From Phycisphaerae bacterium (GTDB lineage: Bacteria > Planctomycetota > Phycisphaerae > UBA1845 > Fen-1342), in contig JAGNKU010000002.1 of the NCBI GenBank assembly GCA_017999985.1, positions 62,001 to 126,000 of the forward strand: a DNA stretch of 64,000 nt, written 5' to 3'. Below are positions 27,262 to 36,566 of the stretch, piece after piece. The notes under the pieces are model-generated. The model made no database searches, was not told the origin of the DNA, and saw only the letters and a list, made by a program, of their open reading frames with translations. Positions within the stretch are counted from its first letter, which is position 1, and every line of letters starts with the position of its first letter. A program made the position numbers and the translations under genes.

Positions 27262-28578
27262 TCATCCTTGTGCGGCGGGCGCGCTGGTCAGCGGCTGCGG
27301 GATTTCGAAGCGGAACTCGGCCCAGTGGCCGTGCTCGGAAGCGGCGCGAATGTGCCCCTCGTGCAGTTGCACGATCCGCCAGACGGTGAACAGGCCGACG
27401 CCGGTGCCGGGCTGGCCGCGGGTCTCGGGTGTCTGCAGCCGCGAGAAGCGCCGGAACAAGCGGTCCTGCTCGCTCTCGGGCCAGCCGGCGCCCTCGTTCC
27501 ACACGGACACGTTCAGGGCGGTGCCGGTGTGTCGCGCCGACAGGCGCACCTCGCCCTCGTCGCGGCCGTACTTGGCCGCGTTGTGCAGCAGGTTGATCAG
27601 CACGATGCGCAAGAGCTGGGGATCGAGCTGCACGCGCGGCAGGTCGGGTGGAATACTGATCACCAGTTCCATGTGCCGGGCTTCGAGTTGCGGGCGCACG
27701 ATCTCGCTGGCCGGCTGCGCCACGTCGGCGGCGAAGTCGACGTCGGCGCGCGGCGTGGCCTGCAGCGCGCCGCCTTCGATGCGGGCGAGATTCAGGTAAT
27801 CATCGACGAGACCCAGCAGGTGCCGCCCCTTGCTGACCATGCGCTCCAGCCGCGCCCGCTGCTCGGCCGTCAGCTCTCCGACGTAGCCATCCAGGAGCAG
27901 GTTCGCCTCGGTCAGCATGGCTCCCAGCGGACTCCGCAGCTCGTGCGAGACAAAGCCGAGCATCTCGGCGTACGCCTGGTTCGCCGACGTGAGCTGGGCA
28001 ATGCGATAGGTCTTCTCGACCGCCTGGCTCAACCGCTCGGCCACGAGCTTCTGCAGCAGGACCTGGCGATCGTCGTAGGCGCCGGGCCGGCGGGCACTGC
28101 GGAACAGCAGGCCGACGACGCGGCCATCGACGCTCAGCGGACAGGTCAGGCTGGAGCGCACGCCTTCGGCCAGCAGCAGCCGCGTAGACCGGCTCTCCGG
28201 CCGCAGCTCCGCATAGCGCTGCAAGTCGTTGATGATCCGCGGCACGCCGCGCCGGAGCACCGTCGCCAGCGAGCTGCCGGCCACGTCCTCGGCGTAGCCC
28301 GGTCGGAGGCGGATGGGTTCGTAGAACGCGCGGGTGTGGTGGGCGACGATACGCCGCCCGTTCTCCGCGACGAAGGCGATGCTGTACCGGTCGCACGGGC
28401 TGATGTTGCGCGTCGCGTCCGCGAAGAAATCGACGACGCCTTCGAGCGTCTCGCGGGCCCCGATCTTCTGATTGACCGCCTCCAGCATGGCCTGTTCGGT
28501 GCCGGAGAGCGTGAGCGTCAACGGCGTACTGCCGCCGAAGTCGACGTAGCGGACGATATCCTCGGGCAGGTCGGCCAT
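27262..28578 (-). CDS. GAF-domain sensor histidine kinase
   Basis: 438 aa, with no membrane helix. A GAF-like sensor region spans ~40-190 (ISPCDRYSIAFVAENGRRIV and SLTCPLSVDGRVVGLL). The HisKA H-box FVSHELRSPLGAM has phospho-acceptor His212. The ATPase domain has N-box NLLHNAAKYG and a G-box around GTGVGLFTV. Cytoplasmic signal sensing is expected. It overlaps or abuts the VTT gene, and no response regulator is in this operon. The cognate regulator may be elsewhere. AGAGGG precedes the ATG. Confidence 0.9.
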   Translation of the reverse strand: MADLPEDIVRYVDFGGSTPLTLTLSGTEQAMLEAVNQKIGARETLEGVVDFFADATRNISPCDRYSIAFVAENGRRIVAHHTRAFYEPIRLRPGYAEDVAGSSLATVLRRGVPRIINDLQRYAELRPESRSTRLLLAEGVRSSLTCPLSVDGRVVGLLFRSARRPGAYDDRQVLLQKLVAERLSQAVEKTYRIAQLTSANQAYAEMLGFVSHELRSPLGAMLTEANLLLDGYVGELTAEQRARLERMVSKGRHLLGLVDDYLNLARIEGGALQATPRADVDFAADVAQPASEIVRPQLEARHMELVISIPPDLPRVQLDPQLLRIVLINLLHNAAKYGRDEGEVRLSARHTGTALNVSVWNEGAGWPESEQDRLFRRFSRLQTPETRGQPGTGVGLFTVWRIVQLHEGHIRAASEHGHWAEFRFEIPQPLTSAPAAQG

Positions 28579-28738
28579 ACGCGGCCCTCTGTGGCTCTGG
28601 ACGCTTGATGGTAGTCACAGCCGGCGAGGAATGTACCCGGCTGCGGGGCGGCGCACCACGGGCCTGGCCTGGAAACAACGCCGGCCTGCCCACTCTCGCG
28701 AGCGGACAGGCCGGGTGGGCAATCGCCCCCACGCGGTT

Positions 28739-31204
28739 CTACGGGGCTACGACCGGCTGCACCCGGAGTACGCTCTCCAGGGCCGCCAGATCAGCGAGTT
28801 TGCGCACGTCGATCGAACCAATTCGCAGGGCGACGGTCTTGCTCTCAGCGGTCTGCTCGAAGCCGAGGGCCTTCAGGGCGTTGAGCGTCTGTTCCGACGC
28901 GTCGCTCAGGTAGATCATCACGTCCACGCGGTAGTTGACGACCTTGAGCTTGCCGACGGTCAGCGTGCCGTCCTGGCCTTCCTTGGCAACCTTGTCCGCC
29001 AGGTCGCGCAGCGACTCGGCGAGCTTGAGTCGCGCACGTTCACCGGGCGGGAGCTGCAGTACGACCACGCCGTCACCGTCTTCATCCTGCTCCCGCACCT
29101 CCACGGTCGGCGATGTCGGCGGCGCTGGCGTCAGCGTCACCGGGACGCCGGCGGCGGCCGGCCGGGCGCTCTCGCGGAACAGCGCGCGGCCGCCTCTAGC
29201 GACACCAAGGTCATACCTGTACTTCAGCACGCCCTTCGCTCGCATATCCCCGCCTTGACCGCCACCGAAGACACCCTCGTAACTCACGCCTTCCGGTATC
29301 TCGACCGGCACCGTGATCTTTGTCGGCTCGCCGCCGGCGGTCACCATTAGCTCCTCGACCGCGACAAAGCTCGTGAATTGCGTCATCAGACGATACTCGA
29401 GCCCCAGCGCGGTGATCTGTGCCTTCAACTCTTCCGGGAAGCTGCCCTGCTGGAGCGCGGCGTAGTCCTGCATCATCAGGTCCGCCACCTTCGCGCGGGC
29501 CCACAGCGAGGCGAGCGCGACGTGCGCCGGCGGAGTCGTGGGCCAGCGGGTCTCGATCCGTTCCTCATAAGGCCCGGCGCCGGTGAGGCCACGCAGCGTG
29601 ATCGTGCCGGCGGCCGGACCCGTGAGCCGTCCGTGGATCATGATCGGCTTGGCGCTGAACAGGTCGGGAATCTGCACCGGATACACGTCCGCGACCGGCA
29701 GATCGCCCCAGTCGATCGTGATGTCCGTGAGCACGGGGGCGAGCAGACGCTCGTGGAAGCGCTTCATCGACGCCTCCGCGTCGCCGTCCAGCGGCACGTA
29801 TTCGACTTCGCCGCGCCCGGCCTGCGCCATCCCGTCGAGCAGAAAGCGATTCACGCTGCTGCCCACGCCGAAGCTGAACACGCGCGTCGTGCCGGCGTGC
29901 TTCTTCACCGCCCCGATGATCTCCATGTCGTTGCCGACGTAGCCGTCCGTCATGAAGCAGACAATCCGCACCGCTGCGGCCGAACTCGTCTTCACGAGCG
30001 CCGCCTCGATGGCCTTCATCATCTCCGTGCCGCCGCCGCCGCGCCGCCCGGACAGGAACTTCTGCGCCTCGGCGATGTTTGCGTTGGTCGCCGGCCGTGC
30101 TTCCTTCCACAGGACGCTCGTCTCGCCCGAGAACGTGATGAGGTTGAACGTGTCGGCGGGCCGCATGGTGTCGATCAGGCGGGACATGACTTTCTTGGCC
30201 GCTTCGATCGGCAGGCCGCTCATCGAGCCGGAAGTGTCGAGCACGAAGATCAGCTCGCGCGCGACGACCTGGGTGGGGGCAACGCGCTGCGGCGGCTGGA
30301 GCACGAGCGTGAAGTACTTGCCGCGCTCGTCCTCGTGCACCAAGAAAGCGTCGCCGATCGCATCGCCGGCGAGCCGGTAGCGGAGGACAAAGTCCTTGTT
30401 GGGAATCTGCACGGCGTCTTTCAAACTGACACGCACCGGGCTGTCCGGCCGCGCGTCGAGGGTCACCGCGTCGATCTCGTGCTGCACACTGCGGAGATCA
30501 TGAATTGGCAGGCCGCCGTCGATCGTGACCGTCAGGCTGATGTCATGGCCGGCACGCGTGCCCTCCGGCGTGACCGGCGGCGTGATCTTCGAGGCGTCCG
30601 GAACCTGCGGCGTGTCCTGCCCCGTGGTCATGGGCGCGGGGGCGCTGCCGCCGCCCGGGATGTAGCGCGGCCCGACGACCATTGGAAAGACCCACTCGTA
30701 AACGGCGTCCTCGTACTTGAGCGTCTCGGTGTAGCTGATCTCGATCACGACCTCCACGCCCGGCTCAATGTTCGCGACCGACTGCGTGAAGATGTTCGGG
30801 CGCTCCTGGTCGAGCAGGCTCGCCACGTGCCCGGCGGCCTTCGCGGCCTCGTAAATCTCGCGGGCCTCTTCGCGCTCCTTGATCTGCCCGACGATCCGGC
30901 GGTCGCCGACCTGCATGAGCATGTCATCGACGGCGGCGTCCTGCGGCAGCGGAAAGATGTAAATAGCCTCGATCTTCTGGTCAGTGGGGTTCTGGAACGT
31001 CTGCTTCACCGTGACCCGGCCGACGAAGCCGGTGATGTCGGCGGTGACGTCGGTGTGCTTCAGCGGGCACACGCCGGAAGTTACGCCCTCGCCGAGAATC
31101 TGGAGCTGGCCGCCGGGTATGGGGGGCGCTTCCTGGGCGCGTGCGGTCGAACATCCCGCGAGGACTACGGTCACCAGCATCAGGCTGCGTGCGAAGGGAT
31201 TCAT
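28739..31204 (-). CDS. VIT and von Willebrand factor A domain lipoprotein
   Basis: 821 aa from the ATG with GGAG upstream. The longer frame above it lacks protein character. The signal peptide ends in VVLAGC (Cys18), so it should be lipid-anchored. A VIT domain (~30-170) carries VTVKQTFQNPTDQKIEAIYIFPLP. A vWA domain follows with the MIDAS DTSGSMSG (FVLDTSGSMSGLPIEAA). The C-terminus has an Arg/Ala/Pro linker and a small helical region. Such inter-alpha-trypsin-inhibitor-like proteins are common in planctomycetes and probably bind ligands through a metal ion. The palindromic operator at 31360 lies ~155 bp upstream. Confidence 0.88.
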   Translation of the reverse strand: MNPFARSLMLVTVVLAGCSTARAQEAPPIPGGQLQILGEGVTSGVCPLKHTDVTADITGFVGRVTVKQTFQNPTDQKIEAIYIFPLPQDAAVDDMLMQVGDRRIVGQIKEREEAREIYEAAKAAGHVASLLDQERPNIFTQSVANIEPGVEVVIEISYTETLKYEDAVYEWVFPMVVGPRYIPGGGSAPAPMTTGQDTPQVPDASKITPPVTPEGTRAGHDISLTVTIDGGLPIHDLRSVQHEIDAVTLDARPDSPVRVSLKDAVQIPNKDFVLRYRLAGDAIGDAFLVHEDERGKYFTLVLQPPQRVAPTQVVARELIFVLDTSGSMSGLPIEAAKKVMSRLIDTMRPADTFNLITFSGETSVLWKEARPATNANIAEAQKFLSGRRGGGGTEMMKAIEAALVKTSSAAAVRIVCFMTDGYVGNDMEIIGAVKKHAGTTRVFSFGVGSSVNRFLLDGMAQAGRGEVEYVPLDGDAEASMKRFHERLLAPVLTDITIDWGDLPVADVYPVQIPDLFSAKPIMIHGRLTGPAAGTITLRGLTGAGPYEERIETRWPTTPPAHVALASLWARAKVADLMMQDYAALQQGSFPEELKAQITALGLEYRLMTQFTSFVAVEELMVTAGGEPTKITVPVEIPEGVSYEGVFGGGQGGDMRAKGVLKYRYDLGVARGGRALFRESARPAAAGVPVTLTPAPPTSPTVEVREQDEDGDGVVVLQLPPGERARLKLAESLRDLADKVAKEGQDGTLTVGKLKVVNYRVDVMIYLSDASEQTLNALKALGFEQTAESKTVALRIGSIDVRKLADLAALESVLRVQPVVAP

Positions 31205-31549
31205 GTTGGTCTCCTGGACTGCGGTGTACTTACGCTGCATTGGACGCGGCGCGGCGCGGGCGGTTCCCCGTTCACGCAAACTTAATGCCGCCAGCACGGG
31301 ATCCACAAATTGGGGCGCAAAATCCGGCCTGTTCGCTTGACTGCTGAAAGAAATGATGTACACTCTTATAAGAGTGTTTCAGGAGCTTCCAAAGAGTGCC
31401 TCGATGGCCGCTTGTGTCAGCAGGAGACGTGGATGGCCAGACCGTGTTGCGTCCGGCGGGTGTTTCATCCCCGCCCGCCGGACGCCGTTCAAGAGTGGAG
31501 CGTCTCGCGTCGCGGCCCAATCCACGCCGGGGCGCCGGAGGTAACACAC
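31205..31549. other. Divergent regulatory spacer with palindromic operator
   Basis: About 345 bp between the VIT/VWA gene (minus) and the small lipoprotein gene (plus). It contains the palindrome listed separately. Otherwise I see nothing coding. The AT-rich segment around 31345-31380 stands out against the GC-rich surroundings and is the likely promoter area. Confidence 0.45.
31360..31377. promoter_or_regulatory. Perfect 18-bp palindrome, candidate repressor operator
   Basis: ACACTCTTATAAGAGTGT is a perfect inverted repeat, AT-rich at its centre, inside an otherwise GC-rich spacer. It lies between divergent transcription units (VIT/VWA lipoprotein and Cys-rich lipoprotein/ABC operon). Its symmetry and length fit a dimeric regulator site of the Fur, BlaI or TetR class. 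It could also form an RNA hairpin. No regulator gene is adjacent. Confidence 0.55.
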
Positions 31550-31747
31550 GTGAAGGGACCCACGAAACGTGCCGCGGCGGCGGTGTTGATGTGCGTGCTG
31601 TTCGTGAGCGGGGGGTGTGCCTCCCGGCAATGCCGCCCGTGCGACATGTGGTGTGGTGTGGACAACCCGTCTGTCCGGCAGTCGACGGCGAGTTCGCCAG
31701 CACCAGACGCCTCCACGCACGCCGCACACAGCGGCGAGACGCCATGA
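31550..31747 (+). CDS. Cysteine-rich mini-lipoprotein
   Basis: 65 aa. GGAGGT with 7-bp spacing precedes the GTG start. The signal peptide ends in VLFVSGGC. The mature protein opens with CASRQCRPCDMWCGVDNP, four cysteines in 13 residues, before a Ser/Thr/Ala tail. It is a candidate metal-binding or redox lipoprotein. About 110 bp downstream starts the ABC/GTPase/Fe-S operon, so the lipoprotein may be its first gene. No family recognised. Confidence 0.6.
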   Translation: MKGPTKRAAAAVLMCVLFVSGGCASRQCRPCDMWCGVDNPSVRQSTASSPAPDASTHAAHSGETP

Positions 31748-31856
31748 CCTCGACGTCAAACGGGTGAGCGCGGTAGCGGGTCCGGGCAGTTGATGCTGTC
31801 GGCGAGATAACCGGGTGGCGCGCCGGTGCTGCGCGCGGGGGCTGCGGGAGCAGGGC

Positions 31857-32642
31857 ATGGTTGAGCGGATTACGTTGCTGGGTGGGTGTGGCAAGTCCGG
31901 CCAGCGCGAGCCGGTGGCACGCGTCGACTTGAACATGGGGCAGGTTGTCAGCATTGTCGGGCCGACCGGTTCCGGCAAGACGACGCTGTTCAACGACATC
32001 GAGCTGTTTGCGGACGGCAGCACGCCGACGAAGCGCCGCGTGTTGATCAACGATAGGCCCCCAGGGCCCGAGTATCGCGATGATCCGTCGCGGAACCCGA
32101 TCGCGCTCATCACGCAACATACAAACTTCCTGTCCGATCTCCCGGTCCGCGAGTTCCTGGCAATCCACGCGGAGATCCGGCGATCGGACGACGACGCGGC
32201 CGAGGCGGTCGTCGGCCGCACACTCGCGTTCGCGAACCAGCTCACGGGCGAGGCCGTCCTGCAGCACTACCGCATGACCGAGCTGTCCGGTGGCCAGACG
32301 CGGGCGCTGCTGATCGCCGACGCGGTCATCATCGGCAACGCGCCGATCGTGCTGCTCGACGAGATCGAGAACGCGGGGATTCACCGGATGCGGGCGCTGG
32401 AGCTGCTGCGGCGGTATCGCAAGATCTTCGTCTTCGTCACCCACGACCCGTACATCCCGCTGCTCTCCGACTTCCGCATCGTCATGGCCAACGGCGCGAT
32501 GACGAAAGTCATCCACAGCGGCGACGCCGAGCGCAAGCTGGCACAGCACGTCCGCGCCGCCGACGACCTGCTCTCGCACTTCCGCGAGCGCATTCGGTCG
32601 GGCGGGCGCTTCAGCGCTGATGAGTTGGAGGCGCTGGCATGA
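31857..32642 (+). CDS. Soluble ABC-type ATPase, metallocofactor-operon member
   Basis: 261 aa from the ATG with GGAG upstream. Walker A GPTGSGKT (35-42), signature LSGGQ (143-147) and Walker B IVLLDE (164-169) are all canonical, and the H-loop FVFVTHDPY is present. No membrane-spanning permease gene accompanies it, so it is probably not a transporter subunit. Its stop overlaps the start of the next gene by 4 bp (ATGA), implying tight coupling. With the GTPase and Fe-S protein downstream it forms a three-gene unit I interpret as cofactor assembly or activation. The partner protein is unknown. Confidence 0.8.
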   Translation: MVERITLLGGCGKSGQREPVARVDLNMGQVVSIVGPTGSGKTTLFNDIELFADGSTPTKRRVLINDRPPGPEYRDDPSRNPIALITQHTNFLSDLPVREFLAIHAEIRRSDDDAAEAVVGRTLAFANQLTGEAVLQHYRMTELSGGQTRALLIADAVIIGNAPIVLLDEIENAGIHRMRALELLRRYRKIFVFVTHDPYIPLLSDFRIVMANGAMTKVIHSGDAERKLAQHVRAADDLLSHFRERIRSGGRFSADELEALA

Positions 32643-33340
32643 AGCTCGCCATCTGTGCTGGCCCGGCGACGTCGGGCAAGACGGCGGTGCTCCGCCACGT
32701 CGTGCGCAAACTCCTCGCCCGCGATCAGCGCGTCGCGTTCCTGAAGATCGACGTCCAGTTCGCGGCCGAGGACGAAGAGCTGGCGACCGAATTCGGCATC
32801 GCCACGCGAAAAGTCTATTCCGGCGAGTTGTGCCCGGACCATTGCAGCGTCCTCGTGCTTGGAGAGGCGCTCGCCTGGGCTGGACGGCAGAACGCCGACG
32901 TGCTGCTGGTGGAGACCGCCGGCTTGTGCCTGCGCTGTTCACCCTATGTTGATGGGGGGCTGGGCATAGTCGTGCTCGAAGCGACGAGCGGCATGAACCT
33001 CCCGCGCAAGATCGGGCCGATGCTGAGCCTCGCGGACGTCGCGGTGGTGACCAAGATCGACCTGGTGTCGCAGGCGGAGCGCGAGGTCTTTCGCGCGCGC
33101 ATTCTGGACGCGGCGCCGGGGGTGCGCGTGCGCGAGGTGAACGCCCTGCACGGCATCGGGATCGACCCGCTCGTGGATCAGGTACTGGCGGTCGGTGACG
33201 CTTCGCGTGAGCTGCTGCTGCGCGGCAACCCGCCCGTGGGGACGTGCACGATCTGCGTCGGCAAGAAGACGATCGGCTGGCAGTCGCACTTCGGCGTCGT
33301 GCGGCCACTGGAAGACCAGACTTTCTACCGCGGGGAGTGA
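32639..33340 (+). CDS. HypB/UreG-like GTPase
   Basis: 233 aa. The P-loop is GPATSGKT (8-15). The guanine-specificity motif appears as TKID (138-141), as in HypB/UreG metallochaperone GTPases. It has three cysteine pairs, CPDHC (65/69), GLCLRC (97/100) and GTCTIC (203/206), which could bind nickel, zinc or an Fe-S cluster. It shares an ATGA overlap with the ABC gene and ends 2 bp before the Fe-S gene. In known systems such GTPases insert nickel into hydrogenase or urease, and neither is present here. The role is therefore inferred as metal delivery to another enzyme. Confidence 0.78.
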   Translation: MKLAICAGPATSGKTAVLRHVVRKLLARDQRVAFLKIDVQFAAEDEELATEFGIATRKVYSGELCPDHCSVLVLGEALAWAGRQNADVLLVETAGLCLRCSPYVDGGLGIVVLEATSGMNLPRKIGPMLSLADVAVVTKIDLVSQAEREVFRARILDAAPGVRVREVNALHGIGIDPLVDQVLAVGDASRELLLRGNPPVGTCTICVGKKTIGWQSHFGVVRPLEDQTFYRGE

Positions 33341-33342
33341 AG

Positions 33343-34017
33343 ATGGCGATCAACGCGAGCCTGCCCGGACTGGATTGTGGCCTGTGTGGCTTTCGCAGGT
33401 GCAATGACCTCGCGGACCGCCTGGCGGAGGAACCGGCGTTGCTGGAACGGTGTGTTCACCTGTCCGCAGCCACGCCGACCCTGGCGCGGCGCGAGTCCCC
33501 GGTGTCGACCGGCGTGGCGCTGCCAACCGTGCAGGCGGAGCCCGAAGTCACTTGGCAGGACAGCCTGGGCCGCGAGTTCGATTTCTACCTGGAGCATTTC
33601 CCCGAGGAGCCCGGCCCGCGCGAGTGCATCCTGCCGCACAACCCCATGATCACGCGCGAGCTGGACATCCAGCCGGGCGAGCTGCTCATCGGCCGGCCGC
33701 TGGGCATGTCCTGCGGTTGTCCCATTACACACTGCGGCGTCGTGATGAACGTGGACCAGCGCACGGGCGTGATCGACTGGTGCGTCACGGGTCCGCTGCG
33801 CGTGCGGCAGGAAGGCTTCAAGGATCTCGGCTACTACATCGCGGAAGCCTACGACGGCCTGATTCGCACGAAGCGCACCGACATCCGGATCGGCTGCCGC
33901 TACTACTTCCAGCCGCGCATGTGCATGCTGCAATGGCGCCACAGCGGCCTTGTCAACTACATGAACCAGACAGAAGCCGGGCTGCAGGTACGGCTGGAGG
34001 GGCTCTGGATCGGTTAG
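33343..34017 (+). CDS. 4Fe-4S protein with CFeSP-type cysteine motif
   Basis: 224 aa from the ATG with GGGGAG upstream. N-terminal cysteines at 12, 15, 20 and 37 (C-x2-C-x4-C-x16-[11 protein letters not shown]...) match the [4Fe-4S] motif of the large subunit of the corrinoid iron-sulfur protein. More cysteines follow at 124, 126 and 131 ([11 protein letters not shown]) and at 185 and 194. The rest has no recognised family. It is the third gene of the ABC/GTPase operon. I infer it is either the client protein or an electron carrier for activating it. Confidence 0.68.
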   Translation: MAINASLPGLDCGLCGFRRCNDLADRLAEEPALLERCVHLSAATPTLARRESPVSTGVALPTVQAEPEVTWQDSLGREFDFYLEHFPEEPGPRECILPHNPMITRELDIQPGELLIGRPLGMSCGCPITHCGVVMNVDQRTGVIDWCVTGPLRVRQEGFKDLGYYIAEAYDGLIRTKRTDIRIGCRYYFQPRMCMLQWRHSGLVNYMNQTEAGLQVRLEGLWIG

Positions 34018-34160
34018 ACAGCGCGGCGGGGGGCTGTGGTGCCTGGCGCTGTCGCGCACCCGGCGGCTTTGCGTGGGACGGGGGCTTGCGGGTATCCTAT
34101 CGGGTCTGTCAGTTGGGTTGTACAAGCAGTCCCACACCCGCGCAACAGGAGCGAGTCGCG

Positions 34161-35876
34161 ATGAGCAAGCCGTGCTGTCAGGCGTTGAAGATCAAGAACG
34201 GTAAGGTGCAGGTCCCGATGTGCGGGCGGAATCTTTTGCGCAACCCGCTCTACAACAAGGGCCGGGCGTTCAGCGAGGCGGAGCGTGACGAGTTCAACCT
34301 GCGCGGCCTCATGCCTGCGCGCGTTCTCACGATCAAGGAGCAGGTCGATCTCGAGCTGGAACACATCCGCGCCAAGGGCACCGACCTCGAGAAGTTCATC
34401 GGTCTGGCCGCCTTGCAGGACCTCAACGAGACGCTGTTCTATCGCGTGCTCGTCGAGAACATGGCCGAGATGATGCCGATCGTCTACACGCCGACCGTCG
34501 GCCAGGCCTGCCAGAAGTTCAGCCACATCCTCCGCCGCACGCGCGGCTTGTGGATTACGCCCGACGACATCAACCGCGTGCCGGACGTGCTGCGCAACGC
34601 CGGCGAGACGGACATCCGCCTGATCGTCGTGACGGACAACGAGCGCATCCTGGGCTTGGGCGATCAGGGCGCCGGCGGCATGGGCATCCCGATCGGCAAG
34701 ATCGCGCTGTACTGCGCCGGGGCCGGCATCCATCCGGCCCAGACGCTGCCAATCAGCCTCGACGTCGGTACGGACAACCCCGAGCTGCTCAACGACCCGT
34801 ACTACATGGGCTGGCGGCACAAGCGCCTGCGGGGCGAAGAGTACGAGGTCGTCGTCGAGGCCTTCGTCAACGGCGTGCGCGAGGTCTTCCCCCGGGCCCT
34901 CGTCCAGTGGGAAGACTTCCACAAGAACATCGCGTTCATGGTGCTCGACCGCTATCGACGCCGGCTGCCCTGCTTCAATGACGATATCCAGGGCACGGCG
35001 GCGGTGGCGCTCGCCGGCCTCTACGGCGGCCTCCGCGTAACCGGTGGCAAGCTCTCCGAGCAGCGGATCGTCTTCGCGGGTGCCGGTGCCGCGGGCGTGG
35101 GCATCGGGCGGCTGGTGCGCGGCGCGATGGAGATGGAGTGCACCGACCAGGAGAAGATCCATCGGGCGACGGCGTTCATCGACTCGGTGGGCCTGGTGCA
35201 CGACGGCGCGCCGATCAAGGACACGCAGAAGCGGCCGTTCGCGCTGACACAGGCCGAGTTGAAGGCTTACGGCTTCAAGGGTGAAGGTCCATTCAGCCTG
35301 TTGGAGGTCATCCAGCGCGTGAAACCGACCATCCTGCTCGGCACGACGGCCCGCGCGAATACGTTCACCGAGGAAATCGTCCGCGAGATGGCCAAGCACG
35401 TCGAGCGGCCGATCATCTACGCCTTCAGCAACCCCACGTCGAAGGCCGAATGCACGCCGGCCGACGCGCTGAAATGGACGGACGGCCGCGCGCTGGTCGC
35501 GACGGGCAGCCCGTTCGCCCCGGTCGAGTACAAGGGCAAGACGCACGTCATCGGCCAGGGCAACAACGTGTTCATCTTCCCGGGCGTCGGCCTGGGCGCG
35601 ATCCTCGCCGAAGCGTCCGAAGTCCCCGAGTCGTTCTTCATGATCGCCGCGCAGACGCTCGCCGAGTGCATCACGCCGGACCGACTGGAAAGCGGCGCGC
35701 TGTACCCGGATCCGACCATGCTGCGTGAGATCAGTGGACGGATCGCGGCCAACGTGATTCGCGAGGCGAAGCGGCTGAACATCGGCCGGATGATCCCGGA
35801 CCGCGACATCGACCAGCTCGTGAAGGACTCGATGTGGTATCCGGATTACATGGAGTACGAGCGCGTCGCCGAGTAG
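34161..35876 (+). CDS. Malic enzyme, NAD(P)-dependent
   Basis: 571 aa, the length of the large SfcA/MaeA-like malic enzymes. Conserved blocks include [18 protein letters not shown], the [25 protein letters not shown] segment and [17 protein letters not shown]. The NAD-binding GxGxxG appears in [14 protein letters not shown]. It decarboxylates malate to pyruvate. Cofactor preference cannot be fixed from sequence alone. The N-terminus has a short extra Cys/Lys segment. GGAG precedes the ATG. It is transcribed after the Fe-S operon, but ~140 bp separates them. Confidence 0.92.
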   Translation: MSKPCCQALKIKNGKVQVPMCGRNLLRNPLYNKGRAFSEAERDEFNLRGLMPARVLTIKEQVDLELEHIRAKGTDLEKFIGLAALQDLNETLFYRVLVENMAEMMPIVYTPTVGQACQKFSHILRRTRGLWITPDDINRVPDVLRNAGETDIRLIVVTDNERILGLGDQGAGGMGIPIGKIALYCAGAGIHPAQTLPISLDVGTDNPELLNDPYYMGWRHKRLRGEEYEVVVEAFVNGVREVFPRALVQWEDFHKNIAFMVLDRYRRRLPCFNDDIQGTAAVALAGLYGGLRVTGGKLSEQRIVFAGAGAAGVGIGRLVRGAMEMECTDQEKIHRATAFIDSVGLVHDGAPIKDTQKRPFALTQAELKAYGFKGEGPFSLLEVIQRVKPTILLGTTARANTFTEEIVREMAKHVERPIIYAFSNPTSKAECTPADALKWTDGRALVATGSPFAPVEYKGKTHVIGQGNNVFIFPGVGLGAILAEASEVPESFFMIAAQTLAECITPDRLESGALYPDPTMLREISGRIAANVIREAKRLNIGRMIPDRDIDQLVKDSMWYPDYMEYERVAE

Positions 35877-35899
35877 GCCCCCGCGCTGGCGATCGTCCT

Positions 35900-35933
35900 C
35901 CGGCCCGTGGCGTCGCGTGCTGCCGCGGGCCGG
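35900..35933. terminator. Hairpin between convergent genes, possible bidirectional terminator
   Basis: CCGGCCCG at 35900 pairs with CGGGCCGG at 35926, giving an 8-bp perfect GC stem with an 18-nt loop, between the malic enzyme stop and the minus-strand receiver gene stop. There is no U-tract on either side, so this is a GC hairpin rather than a classical intrinsic terminator. Confidence 0.4.
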
Positions 35934-35937
35934 CTGG

Positions 35938-36360
35938 TTAATCGGTGGGGGGCGGCGGCGTCTCGGCGTCGGCGGCGCCCAGCAGGCGGGCGACGTGCGG
36001 AAGATCAAATGGCTTCTCCACCCGGGCGTGCCACCACGCCGCGCCCTGCGCGTCGGCGTCCGCGGTGGCCATGAGGATGACGCGCGCCGGGGAACTGGCC
36101 TGGTGTGCCAGGCCCGCCAGCGTCTCCGCCGCCCGACCGGGAAGCTGGTCCGAGACGATCAACGCCGCGACCGGGTGGTCGCGCAGCAGCTTCTCGGCTT
36201 CGACGCTGCAGTGGGTGGTCTCGACGGTGAACCAGCGCCGCAGGTACTCAGCGAGCGACCACATCGTGAGGCGGTCGGGCTCGACGATCAGGAGCCGGGC
36301 GCGGGACGGCTGCGGACAGACCGCGGTCATTTTGGGGCGGGACTTACGGGGCGTCACCAT
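35938..36360 (-). CDS. Stand-alone receiver domain protein (response regulator)
   Basis: 140 aa from the ATG at 36360 (GGAG upstream). The receiver fold runs from RARLLIVEPDR to VEKPFDLPHVARLL. The phospho-acceptor is Asp71 in IVSDQLPG, and the conserved Lys is in EKPF. The acidic pocket is reduced to EPD. No output domain is present. It is divergent from the globin-coupled kinase gene next door, which is a plausible but unproven partner. Confidence 0.78.
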   Translation of the reverse strand: MVTPRKSRPKMTAVCPQPSRARLLIVEPDRLTMWSLAEYLRRWFTVETTHCSVEAEKLLRDHPVAALIVSDQLPGRAAETLAGLAHQASSPARVILMATADADAQGAAWWHARVEKPFDLPHVARLLGAADAETPPPPTD

Positions 36361-36566
36361 GCGACTCCGACGACCAGGATGCATATGCACACGGCGTGCC
36401 AGCGCACGGCACGAGCTCGTGCTGCGGCACCGGCGTCGGCTGCGCCGCGTACCGCTGGCGTAGCCGTCACCCGCGCGGCCAGTGGGCCAAAAACCGCACG
36501 GATGGGGCAGTTGCCACAGTGTCCGGCAGCCTGACGCGAGACGCGGCGGCGGGGTAGAATCACAGG

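Noticed and set aside
29378..31285. Long plus-strand open frame opposite the VIT/VWA gene
   Set aside because: No motif, biased composition, and the other strand carries VIT and MIDAS signatures with a signal peptide.
34014..36008. Long minus-strand open frame opposite malic enzyme
   Set aside because: Antisense shadow of a clearly conserved enzyme; no ribosome-binding site or family pattern.
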